From Candidatus Undinarchaeales archaeon SRR5007147.bin71 (lineage in GTDB: Archaea; Undinarchaeota; Undinarchaeia; Undinarchaeales; Undinarchaeaceae): DNA of 5,913 nt. The stretch spans positions 1-5,913 of the forward strand of contig DVAE01000020.1 in assembly GCA_014189675.1 (NCBI GenBank). The letters are read 5' to 3'. Below the pieces are notes generated by a model that was not told where the DNA came from, did not search any database, and saw nothing but the letters and a program-made list of their open reading frames with translations. Of this stretch, positions 5,610-5,913 are shown piece by piece (within the stretch, counting starts at the first letter, position 1; every line of letters begins with the position of its first letter). A program made the position numbers and the translations under genes.

Positions 5610-5913
5610 ATTCTCTATACTCTACTGGGACAATACTGCGTCGATGAATATTTTTGAGCATTGCTCAGAGATAGGGCTCGAAGATATATGCCTAAAATTA
5701 GAAAAAGAGGCTATGTTTCTTGATGAGCCTGATTCCAAGACCGAAGTTTTCATAGCCGCTTCCAGTCACTATAGCTCGGCAGGAAAACCCGCTCTTGTAA
5801 CTCATCCAACAGGAAAGTGGGGGAAAGCGGAGCTCGGAGGAGAAGAGCGAACACTCTCTATGTCGTGTCCAGCAGGCCAGAAAAAAGGACTCCAATACCT
5901 TGCGCTAACTGCC
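5602..5913 (+). CDS. dtdA: D-aminoacyl-tRNA deacylase, DTD2/GEK1 type, 3' end missing
   Basis: Hydrolyses D-amino acids, and reportedly aldehyde-modified ones, from mischarged tRNAs as translation quality control. The frame is open to the right edge; 104 codons are present, roughly 40% of a typical ~270-residue protein. It starts at a TTG 8 nt before the end of the CBS gene, fixed by a GAGGTGA six bases upstream and an in-frame TGA just before. The N-terminus KFSILYWDNTASMNI aligns with the Pyrococcus DTD2 start (from memory), which supports the TTG. The diagnostic block ASSHYSSAGKPALVTHPTGK, then WGKAELGG, matches the family pattern SRHSS, PALTTH, TGNWGKA, GG. The span between ASMNI and the SSH block is about 44 residues, about 25 fewer than I recall for Pyrococcus, so the N-terminal part looks compact. 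It is the third gene of the mscS operon, and its placement implies coupled translation. Confidence 0.9.
   Translation, partial: MSKFSILYWDNTASMNIFEHCSEIGLEDICLKLEKEAMFLDEPDSKTEVFIAASSHYSSAGKPALVTHPTGKWGKAELGGEERTLSMSCPAGQKKGLQYLALTA

Noticed and set aside
1-5913. Search for mobile elements, CRISPR repeats, tRNA or rRNA genes
   Set aside because: No direct repeat arrays, terminal inverted repeats, transposase frames or cloverleaf-like segments were seen. Genes fill nearly the whole window, and no gap exceeds about 55 nt.

Overview
The window looks like a piece of an archaeal chromosome with moderate to low G+C. Five things point to Archaea. (1) The gene cut off at the right edge is DTD2/GEK1-type D-aminoacyl-tRNA deacylase, a family of Archaea and plants. 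(2) Two gene starts have a TATA-like box about 27 nt before the ATG and no useful ribosome binding site, as in leaderless archaeal transcripts. (3) A start inside an operon has instead a strong GAGGTGA Shine-Dalgarno. (4) The seryl-tRNA synthetase carries the motif-3 form LNSTA seen in archaeal enzymes. (5) A CBS-CBS-ParB-like protein and a small COG4900-like metallopeptidase are typical archaeal genes. The phylum cannot be fixed from this sequence.

Layout, left to right. A 5'-truncated gene (to 1298, +) encodes the metalloprotease core and C-terminal part of a probably exported M6/gametolysin-like peptidase. After 45 nt with a TATA-like box comes serS (1344-2615, +). It is followed 22 nt later by a family-4-type uracil-DNA glycosylase (2638-3255, +) that has lost all four iron-sulfur cysteines. 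A 33-residue single-span membrane microprotein (3261-3362, +) may end this unit, and a T7 tract inside it may be a terminator. A small predicted metallopeptidase (3374-3721, -) runs convergently into it.

The metallopeptidase is divergent from a three-gene, tightly packed operon. Both directions appear to be served by one nearly palindromic TATA box placed 26-28 nt from each ATG. The operon holds an MscS-family channel (3775-4815), a CBS-pair protein with a ParB/SerK-like domain (4812-5609), and dtdA (5602 to the right edge). The reading frames overlap by 4 and 8 nt, so the three are probably translationally coupled.

The genes do not form one obvious pathway. They cover translation and its quality control (serS, dtdA), DNA repair (udg), envelope tension release (mscS), proteolysis (two unrelated metallopeptidases) and a probable adenine-nucleotide-sensing enzyme (CBS-ParB). 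I see no mobile element, CRISPR, tRNA or rRNA. The most notable points are the cysteine-free glycosylase, the shared bidirectional TATA box, the SerK-like motif in the CBS protein, the Glu in the third zinc-ligand position of the first peptidase, and a DTD2 N-terminus that looks about 25 residues short.
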